61,925 nucleotides of DNA, from assembly GCA_022779305.1 (NCBI GenBank), contig JALFSW010000077.1, positions 1-61,925 on the forward strand, given 5' to 3'. The stretch is from Prevotella sp. (lineage in GTDB: Bacteria > Bacteroidota > Bacteroidia > Bacteroidales > Bacteroidaceae). The notes below the pieces were generated by a model. It had not been told where the DNA came from, did no database searches, and saw only the letters and a program-made list of their open reading frames with translations. This document shows positions 9,276 to 20,787 of this stretch, in pieces. A program made the position numbers and the translations under genes. The stretch's first letter is position 1; each line of letters begins with the position of its first letter.

Positions 9276-9812
9276 TTATTTCTTTAATTGTGTGAGGACG
9301 GCATTTAGCTTTGTCTTCACGCTAGCATCCATTCTATATGTATCGTACTCAAGGATAAATCCACCGATAATATCTGGATCAACTTTGGTGTTAAACTCAA
9401 CCTTGCCTGCTGTGTTTGCCGCTACCAAGTTTTTCATCTTTTCTTCAATGGCTTCAGTAACGGGTACGGCTGTTGTGAGTTTTCCTTGAATAATATTCTT
9501 CTGTTTCCTATAAAGTGTGATGTAAGCGTTCGCAATAAAGATTAGGAGTCCTTCGCGCCCTTCTTTCAAGACGAGTGAAAAGAAATTGGCGAGTAGTTCG
9601 TTGGCATTGCCACCAGCGGCTACTTCTAAAATTTCTCTCTTCTTGTCTTTTTTGAGCATAGGATTGTCTATGACCTGACGCAACGTTACCACTTCTTGAT
9701 AACTTCCAAGTAGTGTTTGCATCCTTGCATAGAGTTCGTCTTCTTGCTTTTGCGCTGTGGCTCCTTTGAGTAGGGCACGTGCATAGCGAACCGAAATTAC
9801 ACCTATATCCAT
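9276..9812 (-). CDS. atpH: ATP synthase F1 subunit delta
   Basis: 178 residues. The N-terminal helical domain starts [13 protein letters not shown]; the C-terminal part has [15 protein letters not shown] and ends with [22 protein letters not shown], the conserved OSCP/delta signature. It clamps the peripheral stalk (b) to the top of F1. It sits between atpF (8 bases upstream) and atpA. Confidence 0.95.
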   Translation of the reverse strand: MDIGVISVRYARALLKGATAQKQEDELYARMQTLLGSYQEVVTLRQVIDNPMLKKDKKREILEVAAGGNANELLANFFSLVLKEGREGLLIFIANAYITLYRKQKNIIQGKLTTAVPVTEAIEEKMKNLVAANTAGKVEFNTKVDPDIIGGFILEYDTYRMDASVKTKLNAVLTQLKK

Positions 9813-9820
9813 ATATTTAA

Positions 9821-10333
9821 TTATTTACTTACGTTGCTTACAGGAGAAGAAACATTATCCAGCAATCGATTGATGAGTTCCATTTGCTTCTTATCGTCTG
9901 AGAGTTGCTCACGAATGATTTGCTCTGCCACCTTAACACTCAGCTCGGCTATCTGTCCTTTGATTTCACGAGCGGCATTTTGTTTTTCAGCAGCAATCTC
10001 AATCTTGGCTTCGGCAAGGAGGCGTTGTCCTTCTTCGCGTGCCTTTTCTTGTGCTTTCTCTACGATGTCATCGCGCGTTGCAGTGGCTTCTTTGAGAAGA
10101 AGGGTTTGTTGTTCGCGCGCTTTCTGCATAACGGATTCACTTTCTTTTTGAATGTTAGACAACCTTTCGTTTGCTTCGTGAGCTTTGCGAAGACTCTCGT
10201 CAATGTATGCCTTACGTTCGTTCACCATATTGATGATAGCTGGAAAACCAAACTTCATTACTATGATGGCAACAATAAGGAAGACGAGTGTCATCCAAAA
10301 AAGGAGTCCACTACTGGGAATTAATAAATCCAT
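9821..10333 (-). CDS. atpF: ATP synthase F0 subunit b
   Basis: 170 residues. One N-terminal membrane helix (LLFWMTLVFLIVAIIVMKFG) is followed by a long charged coiled coil rich in Glu, Lys, Arg and Ala. It forms the dimeric peripheral stalk. A 191-base gap with a hairpin separates it from atpE upstream, the largest gap inside the operon. Confidence 0.95.
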   Translation of the reverse strand: MDLLIPSSGLLFWMTLVFLIVAIIVMKFGFPAIINMVNERKAYIDESLRKAHEANERLSNIQKESESVMQKAREQQTLLLKEATATRDDIVEKAQEKAREEGQRLLAEAKIEIAAEKQNAAREIKGQIAELSVKVAEQIIREQLSDDKKQMELINRLLDNVSSPVSNVSK

Positions 10334-10399
10334 ACGCTGGTTTTGGTTCTTACTTTTTGATTAATGGGCGTATCAAAATCTGTCATGAAGCGATTTTCA

Positions 10400-10438
10400 A
10401 GACTTGCCTCACCTTTGTGAACTTTGTGAAGCAAGTCT
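10400..10438. promoter_or_regulatory. Stem-loop between atpE and atpF
   Basis: AGACTTGC-c-TCAC (10400-10412) pairs with GTGA-a-GCAAGTCT (10426-10438): a 12-bp stem with one mismatch and a 13-base loop, inside the 191-base gap. There is no long T-run on the minus strand, so it may be an mRNA stabiliser or processing site rather than a full terminator. Confidence 0.55.
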
Positions 10439-10524
10439 GTTTGTCGCTTTAAGGCATAGGTTTAAAGAATCCCGTAAGGTTTCAACATCTGCCTTTCATG
10501 AGATTTCTGTCTTCGTCCCATGTT

Positions 10525-10767
10525 TTACATTACGATTGCAAGGATTGCAACGATGACAGCAAAGAATGCCACACCTTCAATAAGCGCAGCTGCAACGATC
10601 ATTGAAGAACGAAGGTCGCCAATCTTTTCTGGTTGGCGTGCCATAGCGTCCATAGCTTGGCTACCAATACGTCCAATACCAACACCAGCACCAATGGCTG
10701 CTAAAGCTGCACCGAGAGCTGCACCAAATTTTGCGATGGCAGCATCTGCTAATAATAATGATAACAT
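10525..10767 (-). CDS. atpE: ATP synthase F0 subunit c
   Basis: 80 residues, two membrane helices joined by the polar loop AMARQPEKIGD. The ion-carrying carboxylate is Glu64 in ALIEGVAFF. Helix 1 reads GAGVGIGRIGSQAMDA and lacks the Gln/Ser-Thr set of Na+-binding c subunits, so proton coupling is the likelier mode (inference). Several copies form the rotor ring in the inner membrane. Confidence 0.96.
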   Translation of the reverse strand: MLSLLLADAAIAKFGAALGAALAAIGAGVGIGRIGSQAMDAMARQPEKIGDLRSSMIVAAALIEGVAFFAVIVAILAIVM

Positions 10768-10813
10768 AGTCTTAAATCTTTAATTATTTATTAATATTTT
10801 ATTTTTCTATCTA

Positions 10814-11932
10814 TTAATGCGCTCCGTGATGTCTTATCTGTGATTGCGAGATAAACACAGCACTGAGCATTGTGAAGACGAGTGCTTGAATGTAGCTCAC
10901 CAACAATTCTAATAACATCATAAAGACGCTCATCAAAACATTGATCACTGCCACACCCGAGCCCACTGACCAATTCGCAATAGCATTATCAGCAATACCA
11001 AACATGATGAAGATAATTGCCATGAATGCCAAGGCAATGGCGTGTCCTGCCAACATATTGGCAAAAAGACGAATGGTGAGTGCCAATGGTTTTGTAAAAA
11101 TACCGAATAGCTCGATGAATGGCATCAGTGGGATGGGAAATTTCATCCACGTTGGTACTTCGGGCCAAAAGATTTCTTTCCAGTATTCTTTCGTACCCGT
11201 AACGTTGGTTACCACGAAAGTACAAAGACCGAAGAAGAGCGTACAGGCAATGTTACCCGTCAGGTTGCCACCTCCAGGAGGGAAAGGAACAAGTCCCATC
11301 AGATTGGCAAAAAAGATGAAGAAGAAGCACGTGAGCAACCATGGGGCAAAACGAGGTGTGTCTTTGCCTAAACAAGGTTTCAATACCTCATCATAGATGT
11401 TCATAATAAACATGTGCATCAGTCCCACAAATCCTTTGGGTGCTGGATCTTCCGGTTTGTGTTTTTTACACCATCGGGCAGGAATAAGGATAACGATCAA
11501 GAGCAAGATGGCATCAATGAACAGTGTGCATACTGTTTTTGTGATCGACAAATCCAGTGGGCGAACCTCTGAACCATCGGGCATCTTCTCCACAATCACA
11601 TTGGGATTGTTCTTATCTTTTGCGTTTTTGATAACAAGATTATAGGGACCGGGTCTGTCGGCGTGTCCGCCATGCCCTTCTGCAAATTCTGCGCTGCTGA
11701 AGATGTGCCAACCCGTAGAACTTTTGACGATGATGGGCAGATGAATGACCACAGGATGATGATGACCCTCTTTTTCAATATCGGTCAAGTGCCATTCATA
11801 GGAATCTTTGATATGTCCCCACAATATCTCCTCTACATCTACTTTTGATTTTGTAGACATATCTCTTGCTATTGAGGCAGTCGATGCCATCAATAGAAGT
11901 ATTGCGCAAAGGAGCCACTTGTAATGCTTCAT
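10814..11932 (-). CDS. atpB: ATP synthase F0 subunit a, with N-terminal extension
   Basis: 372 residues. It has a signal-like N-terminus (KWLLCAILLLMASTASIA) and about 110 extra residues before the first conserved helix, as in other Bacteroidetes; residues VDVEEILWGHIKDSYEWHL lie in this part. The core has the essential Arg in PLALTIRLFANMLAGH and the last helix LVSYIQALVFTMLSAVFIS. It forms the proton half-channels against the c-ring. Its start overlaps the preceding stop (ATGA at 11929-11932). Confidence 0.95.
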   Translation of the reverse strand: MKHYKWLLCAILLLMASTASIARDMSTKSKVDVEEILWGHIKDSYEWHLTDIEKEGHHHPVVIHLPIIVKSSTGWHIFSSAEFAEGHGGHADRPGPYNLVIKNAKDKNNPNVIVEKMPDGSEVRPLDLSITKTVCTLFIDAILLLIVILIPARWCKKHKPEDPAPKGFVGLMHMFIMNIYDEVLKPCLGKDTPRFAPWLLTCFFFIFFANLMGLVPFPPGGGNLTGNIACTLFFGLCTFVVTNVTGTKEYWKEIFWPEVPTWMKFPIPLMPFIELFGIFTKPLALTIRLFANMLAGHAIALAFMAIIFIMFGIADNAIANWSVGSGVAVINVLMSVFMMLLELLVSYIQALVFTMLSAVFISQSQIRHHGAH

Positions 11933-12357
11933 ATCTTGTTGTTTGTTTTTTTATTGTTCTTTTCTACTTGATAGAAATAGATGCTATCATAGATACGTGT
12001 TGCCACATAATAGCCCGTGAAAATGCCAACGAATATCAATATCATGGGTTTGTTTCCTCGATAGACGACTGCCCCAATGAGAATGCCCAAGAGTGTGATG
12101 AACATCTTTATCATGGGTGCCATCATGTAAAATCGTGGCAAAACGGCTGGCGAATGATCTGCCATATATCGCCATGCTCTGGCATAGATGCGTGCGATGA
12201 GTATCGAATAGCTTGCGCTGACAGCGATAGGGCGGATGAGTTGCGGCAGATGAAGAATCTGAACGGCCAAAAGACCTATCAGTGTGATGGCAACATAAAG
12301 CCATAAACTTCCTTTTTTGTATCTGCGCTCGATGCTATTTGCGTCGGTGGTAGACAT
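11929..12357 (-). CDS. Small membrane protein of the atp operon (AtpI-like position)
   Basis: 142 residues with about four hydrophobic segments (LWLYVAITLIGLLAVQILHL, PIAVSASYSILIARIYA, MIKMFITLLGILIGAVVY, MILIFVGIFTGYYVAT). It sits between atpC and atpB, overlapping atpB by 4 bases, the slot that holds AtpI-type c-ring assembly factors in other operons. No clear sequence match to AtpI was recognised, so the role is inferred from position and topology. Confidence 0.75.
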   Translation of the reverse strand: MSTTDANSIERRYKKGSLWLYVAITLIGLLAVQILHLPQLIRPIAVSASYSILIARIYARAWRYMADHSPAVLPRFYMMAPMIKMFITLLGILIGAVVYRGNKPMILIFVGIFTGYYVATRIYDSIYFYQVEKNNKKTNNKI

Positions 12358-12383
12358 ACTGCTCGGTCGTTGTCTTTTCGCTT

Positions 12384-12623
12384 TTACAGCTCCACACAGA
12401 GATTGACCTCGTTTTTCCGAACCTCAACAAAACCTTCTTTGATGTTGAATGTTGTGTCTTGGTTGTTCTGTGCATAGGCTACGCGACCTGCAACGAGTGT
12501 CGAAATGATGGGAGCGTGATTGTTGAGAATCACAAATTCGCCCATTTCTCCTGGCACGGTTACGCTTTCCACTTCGCCTTTAAAGAGTGTCTTCTCTGGT
12601 GATATGATAGTTAATGATAACAT
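12384..12623 (-). CDS. atpC: ATP synthase F1 subunit epsilon, short form
   Basis: 79 residues: MLSLTIISPEKTLFKGEVESVTVPGEMGEFVILNNHAPIIS, then a beta-rich stretch. This is only the N-terminal beta-sandwich; the C-terminal helical hairpin of E. coli epsilon (about 139 residues) is absent. It still joins gamma to the c-ring, but the auto-inhibitory arm is missing. Such short forms are usual in Bacteroidetes. It lies 81 bases after atpD. Confidence 0.93.
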   Translation of the reverse strand: MLSLTIISPEKTLFKGEVESVTVPGEMGEFVILNNHAPIISTLVAGRVAYAQNNQDTTFNIKEGFVEVRKNEVNLCVEL

Positions 12624-12704
12624 TTTAATTCTCTCTCGTTTTTAGATGTAAGGCAGCCCTAAAAAGCAATTTTTTAGAACCTGCCCACAACCCATTGTTC
12701 AGAT

Positions 12705-14234
<1,530 letters not shown>

Positions 14235-14272
14235 CTATTTCTTTTATTATTATTTCGATTGTTTATATATAA

Positions 14273-14292
14273 ATATGGTGTATCCACCATAT
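14273..14292. promoter_or_regulatory. Perfect palindrome between pfkA and atpD
   Basis: ATATGGTG-TATC-CACCATAT: 8-bp perfect arms with a 4-base loop, 42 bases upstream of atpD and 48 bases after the pfkA stop. It may be an operator of the atp operon or a weak pfkA terminator; there is no U-tract. Confidence 0.5.
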
Positions 14293-14339
14293 CGCGTCAA
14301 AAGTTTGCGATGCACTTTGGGCACTTTGACAAGCGGCAC

Positions 14340-15317
14340 TTAAATACTCAACTCTGCCAACACCTTGATGAGCTTCTTGTCGAAAGGTTTATCCGAACGG
14401 ATTGCCTCAGAAAGTGGCACGTATACCACTTCGTTATTGCGCACGCCCACCATAATGTTTCGCTGCCCCTGCATGATAGCTTCTATTGCCCCGACACCTG
14501 TTCGGCTTGCCAAGATGCGGTCACGTGCCGATGGTCGCCCACCACGTTGCAAGTGCCCTAATATAGAGACTCTTACATCATAATCAGGAAACTCTTCTTT
14601 CATGCGGTTGGCATAATAGATAGCGCCACATTTCGGACTTTCTGAAACAATGACAATACAGCTTTTCTTCGATTTTCTGATGCCTCGTTCCATGAAACGT
14701 GCCAACTGATCGACGTCTGTCGAATCTTCTGGAATAATTGCTGCTTCAGCACCCGATGCGATGGCCGAGTTTTGTGCAAGAAAACCAGCGTCTCGTCCCA
14801 TTACTTCGATGATGAAAATGCGTTCATGGCTTTGTGCAGTGTCTCTGATGCGGTCGACACATTCCATAATCGTGTTCATCGTAGTATCATAGCCTATTGT
14901 GTTATCGGTTCCATAAAGGTCGTTATCAATGGTTCCCGGCAATCCTATGCAACAAAAGTCGAATTCTTGCGCAAAGGTCATTGCTCCTGTCAAAGATCCA
15001 TTTCCCCCGATGACAACAAGCGCATCTATCTCTTCTTTTTTCAGGGTTTCGTAGGCTTTTTGTCGTCCTTCTTCTGTTGCAAATGCGGCGGAGCGTGCCG
15101 TTTTAAGAATGGTTCCACCTTGTCCGATAATTCCGCTAACGTTCTCTGTTGTAAATGGTTTTACGTCGTCTGTAATGAGTCCGTCGTAACCTCGATAGAT
15201 CGCTTTAATCGAGAAACCATTGTATATTCCTGCTCTCGTCACCGCACGTATTGCGGCATTCATTCCGGGAGCATCGCCGCCTGAAGTAAGCACTCCAATT
15301 GTCTTAATCTTAGCCAT
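14340..15317 (-). CDS. pfkA: 6-phosphofructokinase
   Basis: 325 residues. ATP/sugar motifs: [28 protein letters not shown], the catalytic PGTIDNDL (Asp of TIDND), [11 protein letters not shown], and [15 protein letters not shown]. It phosphorylates fructose-6-phosphate, the committed step of glycolysis. The length and the Gly after GGN argue for the ATP rather than the PPi type. The Asp of the usual GGDGS (Asp103 in E. coli, near Mg-ATP) is Asn here. Confidence 0.95.
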   Translation of the reverse strand: MAKIKTIGVLTSGGDAPGMNAAIRAVTRAGIYNGFSIKAIYRGYDGLITDDVKPFTTENVSGIIGQGGTILKTARSAAFATEEGRQKAYETLKKEEIDALVVIGGNGSLTGAMTFAQEFDFCCIGLPGTIDNDLYGTDNTIGYDTTMNTIMECVDRIRDTAQSHERIFIIEVMGRDAGFLAQNSAIASGAEAAIIPEDSTDVDQLARFMERGIRKSKKSCIVIVSESPKCGAIYYANRMKEEFPDYDVRVSILGHLQRGGRPSARDRILASRTGVGAIEAIMQGQRNIMVGVRNNEVVYVPLSEAIRSDKPFDKKLIKVLAELSI

Positions 15318-15358
15318 ACTTATCCCTTAATCTTTTCTTTAATAGATGTAATACGCAG

Positions 15359-15366
15359 CAAAGTTA
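15359..15366 (-). promoter_or_regulatory. pfkA promoter -7 element
   Basis: TAACTTTG on the minus strand, 41 bases before the start codon; matches TAnnTTTG exactly. Confidence 0.6.
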
Positions 15367-15421
15367 ATAATATTTTCTCTTCCAACAAAGAGAATGCACG
15401 TTTTTTTGATGGGAAAGGTGT

Positions 15422-15513
15422 CTAGGAAGACTAGGGAGGGCTAGGGAGACTAGGGAAAACTAGTAGGGGCGAACCTATGTGTTCGCCCGCCTAGAAAACC
15501 TAGGAAGACTAGG
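15422..15513. repeat. CTAG array 1 with an embedded GGGCGAAC hairpin
   Basis: CTAG occurs at 15422, 15431, 15441, 15450, 15460, 15491, 15500 and 15509. Between the fifth and sixth lies a hairpin, GGGCGAAC-cTATGT-GTTCGCCC. It sits in the divergent gap between pfkA and the ABC-F gene. The unit is about CTAGGnAGA with 9-10 base spacing. Confidence 0.85.
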
Positions 15514-15530
15514 ATATACTTGCAATACAG

Positions 15531-15563
15531 CTGTGGCTCATTTATAAATCAAATGAGCCACAG
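15531..15563. terminator. Strong hairpin next to CTAG array 1
   Basis: Perfect 13-bp stem, CTGTGGCTCATTT with AAATGAGCCACAG, 7-base loop. No gene ends here on either side, so its purpose is unclear; it may end a short transcript from the array or be part of a repeat. Confidence 0.5.
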
Positions 15564-15716
15564 TAATAGTCCAACTATAGCATATTTACGACAGCCCTAA
15601 AACCAAGGTCTTTGTCGTAAAAAAATAGAGAAATATCAAACAGATGAAAGATATATTTTTGAGAAAAGTTACCCAAATGCTGCGGACAAAGATTTTCCTT
15701 TTCGCAATTAATGTTG

Positions 15717-15724
15717 TACCTTTG
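15717..15724 (+). promoter_or_regulatory. Promoter -7 element of the ABC-F gene
   Basis: TACCTTTG followed by CAGCC, 36 bases before the start codon; fits TAnnTTTG. Confidence 0.65.
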
Positions 15725-15750
15725 CAGCCAAATTATAAAATAAGGTATAG

Positions 15751-17382
<1,632 letters not shown>

Positions 17383-17392
17383 AGGGTAAAGA

Positions 17393-17484
17393 CAGGCGCT
17401 ATGCTCGCTCGGAACGCCTGCTTAAAACAACGAATACGCTTAGGATTGCTAATCAGTGTTTGGTTTTCCTAAGCGTCTTTGTTT
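17393..17484 (+). terminator. Two hairpins ending the ABC-F transcript
   Basis: CAGGCG (17393-17398) pairs with CGCCTG (17415-17420). Then ACGCTTAGGA (17436-17445) pairs with TCCTAAGCGT (17467-17476), followed by CTTTGTTT. The second looks like a rho-independent terminator. Confidence 0.65.
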
Positions 17485-17512
17485 GCTTAACGACTGACAG
17501 AAGTGATTGTTT

Positions 17513-17527
17513 TGGCACATAATTTGT
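17513..17527 (+). promoter_or_regulatory. Possible sigma-54-type promoter of grpE-dnaJ
   Basis: TGGCAC-N5-TTGT resembles the -24/-12 sigma-54 consensus TGGCAC-N5-TTGC and would place the start about 25 bases before grpE. The same bases could be read as a poor TAnnTTTG element (ATAATTTG). A GACAGAA half-site of the clpB-rpoD palindrome lies just upstream at 17496-17502. Confidence 0.35.
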
Positions 17528-17563
17528 AAGTAAACAGATAATTATAAAAACAGCATTGAAGAT

Positions 17564-18148
17564 ATGACATCAAACAACGAAAACATAGAAGAACAAATGG
17601 CAGAAAAAGACGAAACCGTTCTTGACGAACAAGAAACCAAAGAACCAACTGCCGATGCAGAAACCTCTGAAATTGAGGAAGCTACCGAACAAGCGGAAGA
17701 ACAAGATCCCTTGGTGGCAGCACAATTAGAAGCAGAGGATTGGAAAGACAAATACATTCGTCTGTATGCCGAATTTGAAAACTACAAGAAGCGCACACTC
17801 AAAGAAAAAACCGAGCTCATTCTCAATGGCGGAGAAAAAACCATTGCCTCGCTCTTGCCCACACTCGACGATTTCGAGCGTGCCATTGCCGATAAAACCG
17901 ATGATGCCACATCTATCAAAGAGGGTTTTGAACTGATATACAAGAAATTCCTCAAAACCTTGGAAGGCTTGGGCGTGAGCAAAATAGAAACCGATGATCA
18001 GGATTTCAACGTTGATTATCACGAGGCAATCGCCATGGTACCGGGAATGGGCGACGAGAAGAAAGGAAAGATCATCGATTGCGTGCAAACAGGCTATACG
18101 CTGAATGACAAAGTGATCCGTCACGCCAAAGTGGCAGTAGGACAATAA
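17564..18148 (+). CDS. grpE: GrpE nucleotide exchange factor
   Basis: 194 residues. An acidic disordered N-terminus of about 60 residues leads into the long dimer helix ([20 protein letters not shown]) and the beta-wing domain ending [42 protein letters not shown], the GrpE signature. It releases ADP from DnaK. dnaJ follows after 22 bases; dnaK is not in the window. Confidence 0.96.
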   Translation: MTSNNENIEEQMAEKDETVLDEQETKEPTADAETSEIEEATEQAEEQDPLVAAQLEAEDWKDKYIRLYAEFENYKKRTLKEKTELILNGGEKTIASLLPTLDDFERAIADKTDDATSIKEGFELIYKKFLKTLEGLGVSKIETDDQDFNVDYHEAIAMVPGMGDEKKGKIIDCVQTGYTLNDKVIRHAKVAVGQ

Positions 18149-18170
18149 AAGAGAGGAGAAAACGGAAAGA

Positions 18171-19328
18171 ATGGCAAAGAGAGATTACTACGAAGTGCTC
18201 GGTGTGGACAAAAACGCATCCGACGATCAAATAAAAAAGGCTTATCGAAAACTTGCGATCAAGTATCACCCCGACCGTAACCCTGATGACACAGCAGCCG
18301 AAGAAAAGTTCAAAGAAGCTGCCGAGGCTTACAGCGTGTTGAGTGATCCACAAAAACGCCAGCAATACGACCAATTTGGTTTCGATGCACCCGGTGGTGG
18401 CTTTGGCGCAGGTGGGTTCGGCGCAGGAGGTTTTTCGATGGACGACATCTTCTCAGCCTTTGGCGACATCTTCGGTGGACGAGGTGGATTTGGAGGTTTT
18501 GGTGGTGGCAGCAGAAGACCACGTCAGCACCAAGGTTCAGATTTACGACTGAAGGTGAAACTCTCGCTGCAAGAAGTGGCAACGGGCGTTACGAAGAAGT
18601 TCAAAGTGCGCAAAGACATTGCATGCGACCACTGCCACGGAACAGGCGCAGAAGGAGGCGACCACAGCAAAGAGACTTGTCCCAATTGCCACGGTAGCGG
18701 TGTAGAAATCCGTACGACACAGAGCTTTCTTGGTATGGTGCAAACACAAACCACTTGTCACGTTTGTGGAGGCGAGGGAGCAATCATCAAAAACAAATGT
18801 AGCCACTGTCACGGCGATGGTGTGGTGAAGGGTGAAGAAGTGGTTGAGATCAACATCCCAGCCGGTGTGGCAGAAGGGATGGTACTGACCGTACCCGGCA
18901 AAGGAAACGCAGGTAAGCACAACGGCATTTCAGGCGACATACAAGTCTACATCGAAGAAGAAGAAAACGATACATTCATGCGTGATGGGCAAAACGTGGT
19001 TTATAACCTCTTGCTCGATTTCCCAACTGCCGTGTTAGGTGGACAAGTAGACATTCCAACTATTGAGGGCACAACAGTGCGCGTAAAAATAGAACCTGGC
19101 ACACAACCTGGGAAGACGCTCCGTTTGCGCGGAAAGGGATTGCCCCCTGTGCAGGGTTATGGTTATACCACTGGCGATTTGATTGTACAGGTGAGCATCT
19201 ACGTGCCAAAAGAACTCTCACGCACAGAACGAAAAGCCATAGAAGAATTGCGCAACAGCGACAATTTCAAGGGCGATAATGCAACGAAACGGTCTATTTT
19301 TGAGAACTTCAAAAGATTGTTCACATAG
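18171..19328 (+). CDS. dnaJ: Chaperone DnaJ (type I, complete)
   Basis: 385 residues. J-domain with HPD at residues 33-35, a Gly/Phe-rich linker ([20 protein letters not shown]), four zinc-finger repeats of CxxCxGxG type ([32 protein letters not shown]), then the substrate-binding beta domains. It delivers clients to DnaK and stimulates its ATPase. Operon with grpE. Confidence 0.97.
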   Translation: MAKRDYYEVLGVDKNASDDQIKKAYRKLAIKYHPDRNPDDTAAEEKFKEAAEAYSVLSDPQKRQQYDQFGFDAPGGGFGAGGFGAGGFSMDDIFSAFGDIFGGRGGFGGFGGGSRRPRQHQGSDLRLKVKLSLQEVATGVTKKFKVRKDIACDHCHGTGAEGGDHSKETCPNCHGSGVEIRTTQSFLGMVQTQTTCHVCGGEGAIIKNKCSHCHGDGVVKGEEVVEINIPAGVAEGMVLTVPGKGNAGKHNGISGDIQVYIEEEENDTFMRDGQNVVYNLLLDFPTAVLGGQVDIPTIEGTTVRVKIEPGTQPGKTLRLRGKGLPPVQGYGYTTGDLIVQVSIYVPKELSRTERKAIEELRNSDNFKGDNATKRSIFENFKRLFT

Positions 19329-19335
19329 ATGATTG

Positions 19336-19371
19336 AAGAGAGGGGAGGACTGTGTGCCTCCTCTTCTTTTT
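19336..19371 (+). terminator. Terminator after dnaJ
   Basis: GAGGGGAGG pairs with CCTCCTCTT around an 8-base loop, followed by CTTTTTG. It lies 8 bases after the dnaJ stop. Confidence 0.7.
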
Positions 19372-19405
19372 GTTCTTATTCCTACTGATAAAAACCTTAC
19401 ACACA

Positions 19406-20692
19406 ATGACCTACACAGAAACCATCGAATATCTGTTTAACAGTACACCCGTATTTGAAAAAATTGGGGCTGCCGCCTATAAAGAAGGACTTTCCAACAC
19501 CCATTTGCTCGATGCCCACTTCGGTCATCCCCACACCCAATTCCGCTCCATCCACATCGCTGGAACAAACGGAAAAGGCTCTTGTTCCCACACACTGGCT
19601 GCCATCTTGCAAGCCGAAGGCTATCGAGTGGGACTCTACACCAGTCCGCACATCGTTGATTTTCGCGAACGCATCAGAGTGAATGGTAGGATGATTTCGG
19701 AAGAATATGTTGTGGATTTCGTAGCAACACATCGCCATTTTTTTGAACCGCTGCAACCCTCGTTTTTTGAACTCACCACGGCAATGGCTTTCAAATACTT
19801 TGCCGAGGAGAAAGTGGATTTCGCTATTATCGAAGTGGGATTGGGCGGAAGGCTCGATTGTACCAATATCATTCAGCCACTCCTCTCCATCATTACAAAT
19901 ATCTCGCTCGACCATACCCAATTTCTTGGCGACACGATGGCAGCCATAGCCCACGAGAAGGCTGGTATCATCAAACCCAACACACCCGTCATCATTGGTG
20001 AGGCAACGCCAGAAACACGCAGCGTCTTTGAATCCACAGCACAAACGCAAAACGCACTCATTACCTTTGCCGAAGACCAACCCGCCATTCTGCACGCAAC
20101 AACAACGGCAGTAGGCACGATGCACTACGAAACACGCTTCTTGGGCAACTTTGAGGGAGCACTAGGGGGTACGTATCAAGCGAAAAATGCCAACACCATC
20201 CTCACAGCAGCAATGCACCTTTATAATCATCACGTCATTCGCAAACCTGAAAGTATTGCAAAAGGATTTCGAGAAGTCATCGAACGCACGGGCTTACTCG
20301 GTCGGTGGCAAATAATCCGTCCATCCGAACCACGCATTGTTTGCGACACTGGGCATAATGATGCTGCGTGGCAACAACTTGCGCCTCAAATCATGGCAGA
20401 ACCTTGCCAAACGTTGCGCCTCGTTTTCGGAATGGTGGATGATAAGGACCTCCTTTCTGTGATGCAGCGCTTACCCCAAAAAGCGGTGTATTATTGGACA
20501 CAACCCACCACCAAGCGGGCTTTCCCTGTGGAACGCATCGCTGCGCTGGGCAAGCAATTGGGCTTACAAGGAACGGCTTTCCCCACAGTGAAAGCCGCTT
20601 ATGATACAGCATTAGCCGACGCATCACCTCAGGATTTCATCTTCATTGGTGGGTCGAATTATGTCGTCTCTGATTTGTTTAGTTGTTTTTAA
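19406..20692 (+). CDS. folC: Folylpolyglutamate synthase / dihydrofolate synthase
   Basis: 428 residues from the ATG at 19406; the longer reading from 19352 lies in the terminator. Mur-ligase fold: ATP loop SIHIAGTNGKGSCSHTLAA (about residues 47-65), YTSPHIVDFRERIRVNG, EVGLGGRLDCTNI, ITNISLDHTQFLGDT and HEKAGIIKP. It joins glutamate to dihydropteroate or folates using ATP, in the cytoplasm. It probably starts a new transcript after the dnaJ terminator. Confidence 0.94.
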   Translation: MTYTETIEYLFNSTPVFEKIGAAAYKEGLSNTHLLDAHFGHPHTQFRSIHIAGTNGKGSCSHTLAAILQAEGYRVGLYTSPHIVDFRERIRVNGRMISEEYVVDFVATHRHFFEPLQPSFFELTTAMAFKYFAEEKVDFAIIEVGLGGRLDCTNIIQPLLSIITNISLDHTQFLGDTMAAIAHEKAGIIKPNTPVIIGEATPETRSVFESTAQTQNALITFAEDQPAILHATTTAVGTMHYETRFLGNFEGALGGTYQAKNANTILTAAMHLYNHHVIRKPESIAKGFREVIERTGLLGRWQIIRPSEPRIVCDTGHNDAAWQQLAPQIMAEPCQTLRLVFGMVDDKDLLSVMQRLPQKAVYYWTQPTTKRAFPVERIAALGKQLGLQGTAFPTVKAAYDTALADASPQDFIFIGGSNYVVSDLFSCF

Positions 20693-20747
20693 CACACTAT
20701 TAAACAACAAAAACTACTTGATTTTTGTCAATTCCGTTTATTTTTAT

Positions 20748-20755
20748 TTACTTTG
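20748..20755 (+). promoter_or_regulatory. Promoter -7 element of the galM operon
   Basis: TTACTTTG followed by CAGG, one mismatch from TAnnTTTG, 33 bases before galM. An ATTTTTG run lies roughly 20 bases upstream. Confidence 0.5.
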
Positions 20756-20787
20756 CAGGTATATAGTGGATAACTAAAAACAGATTT

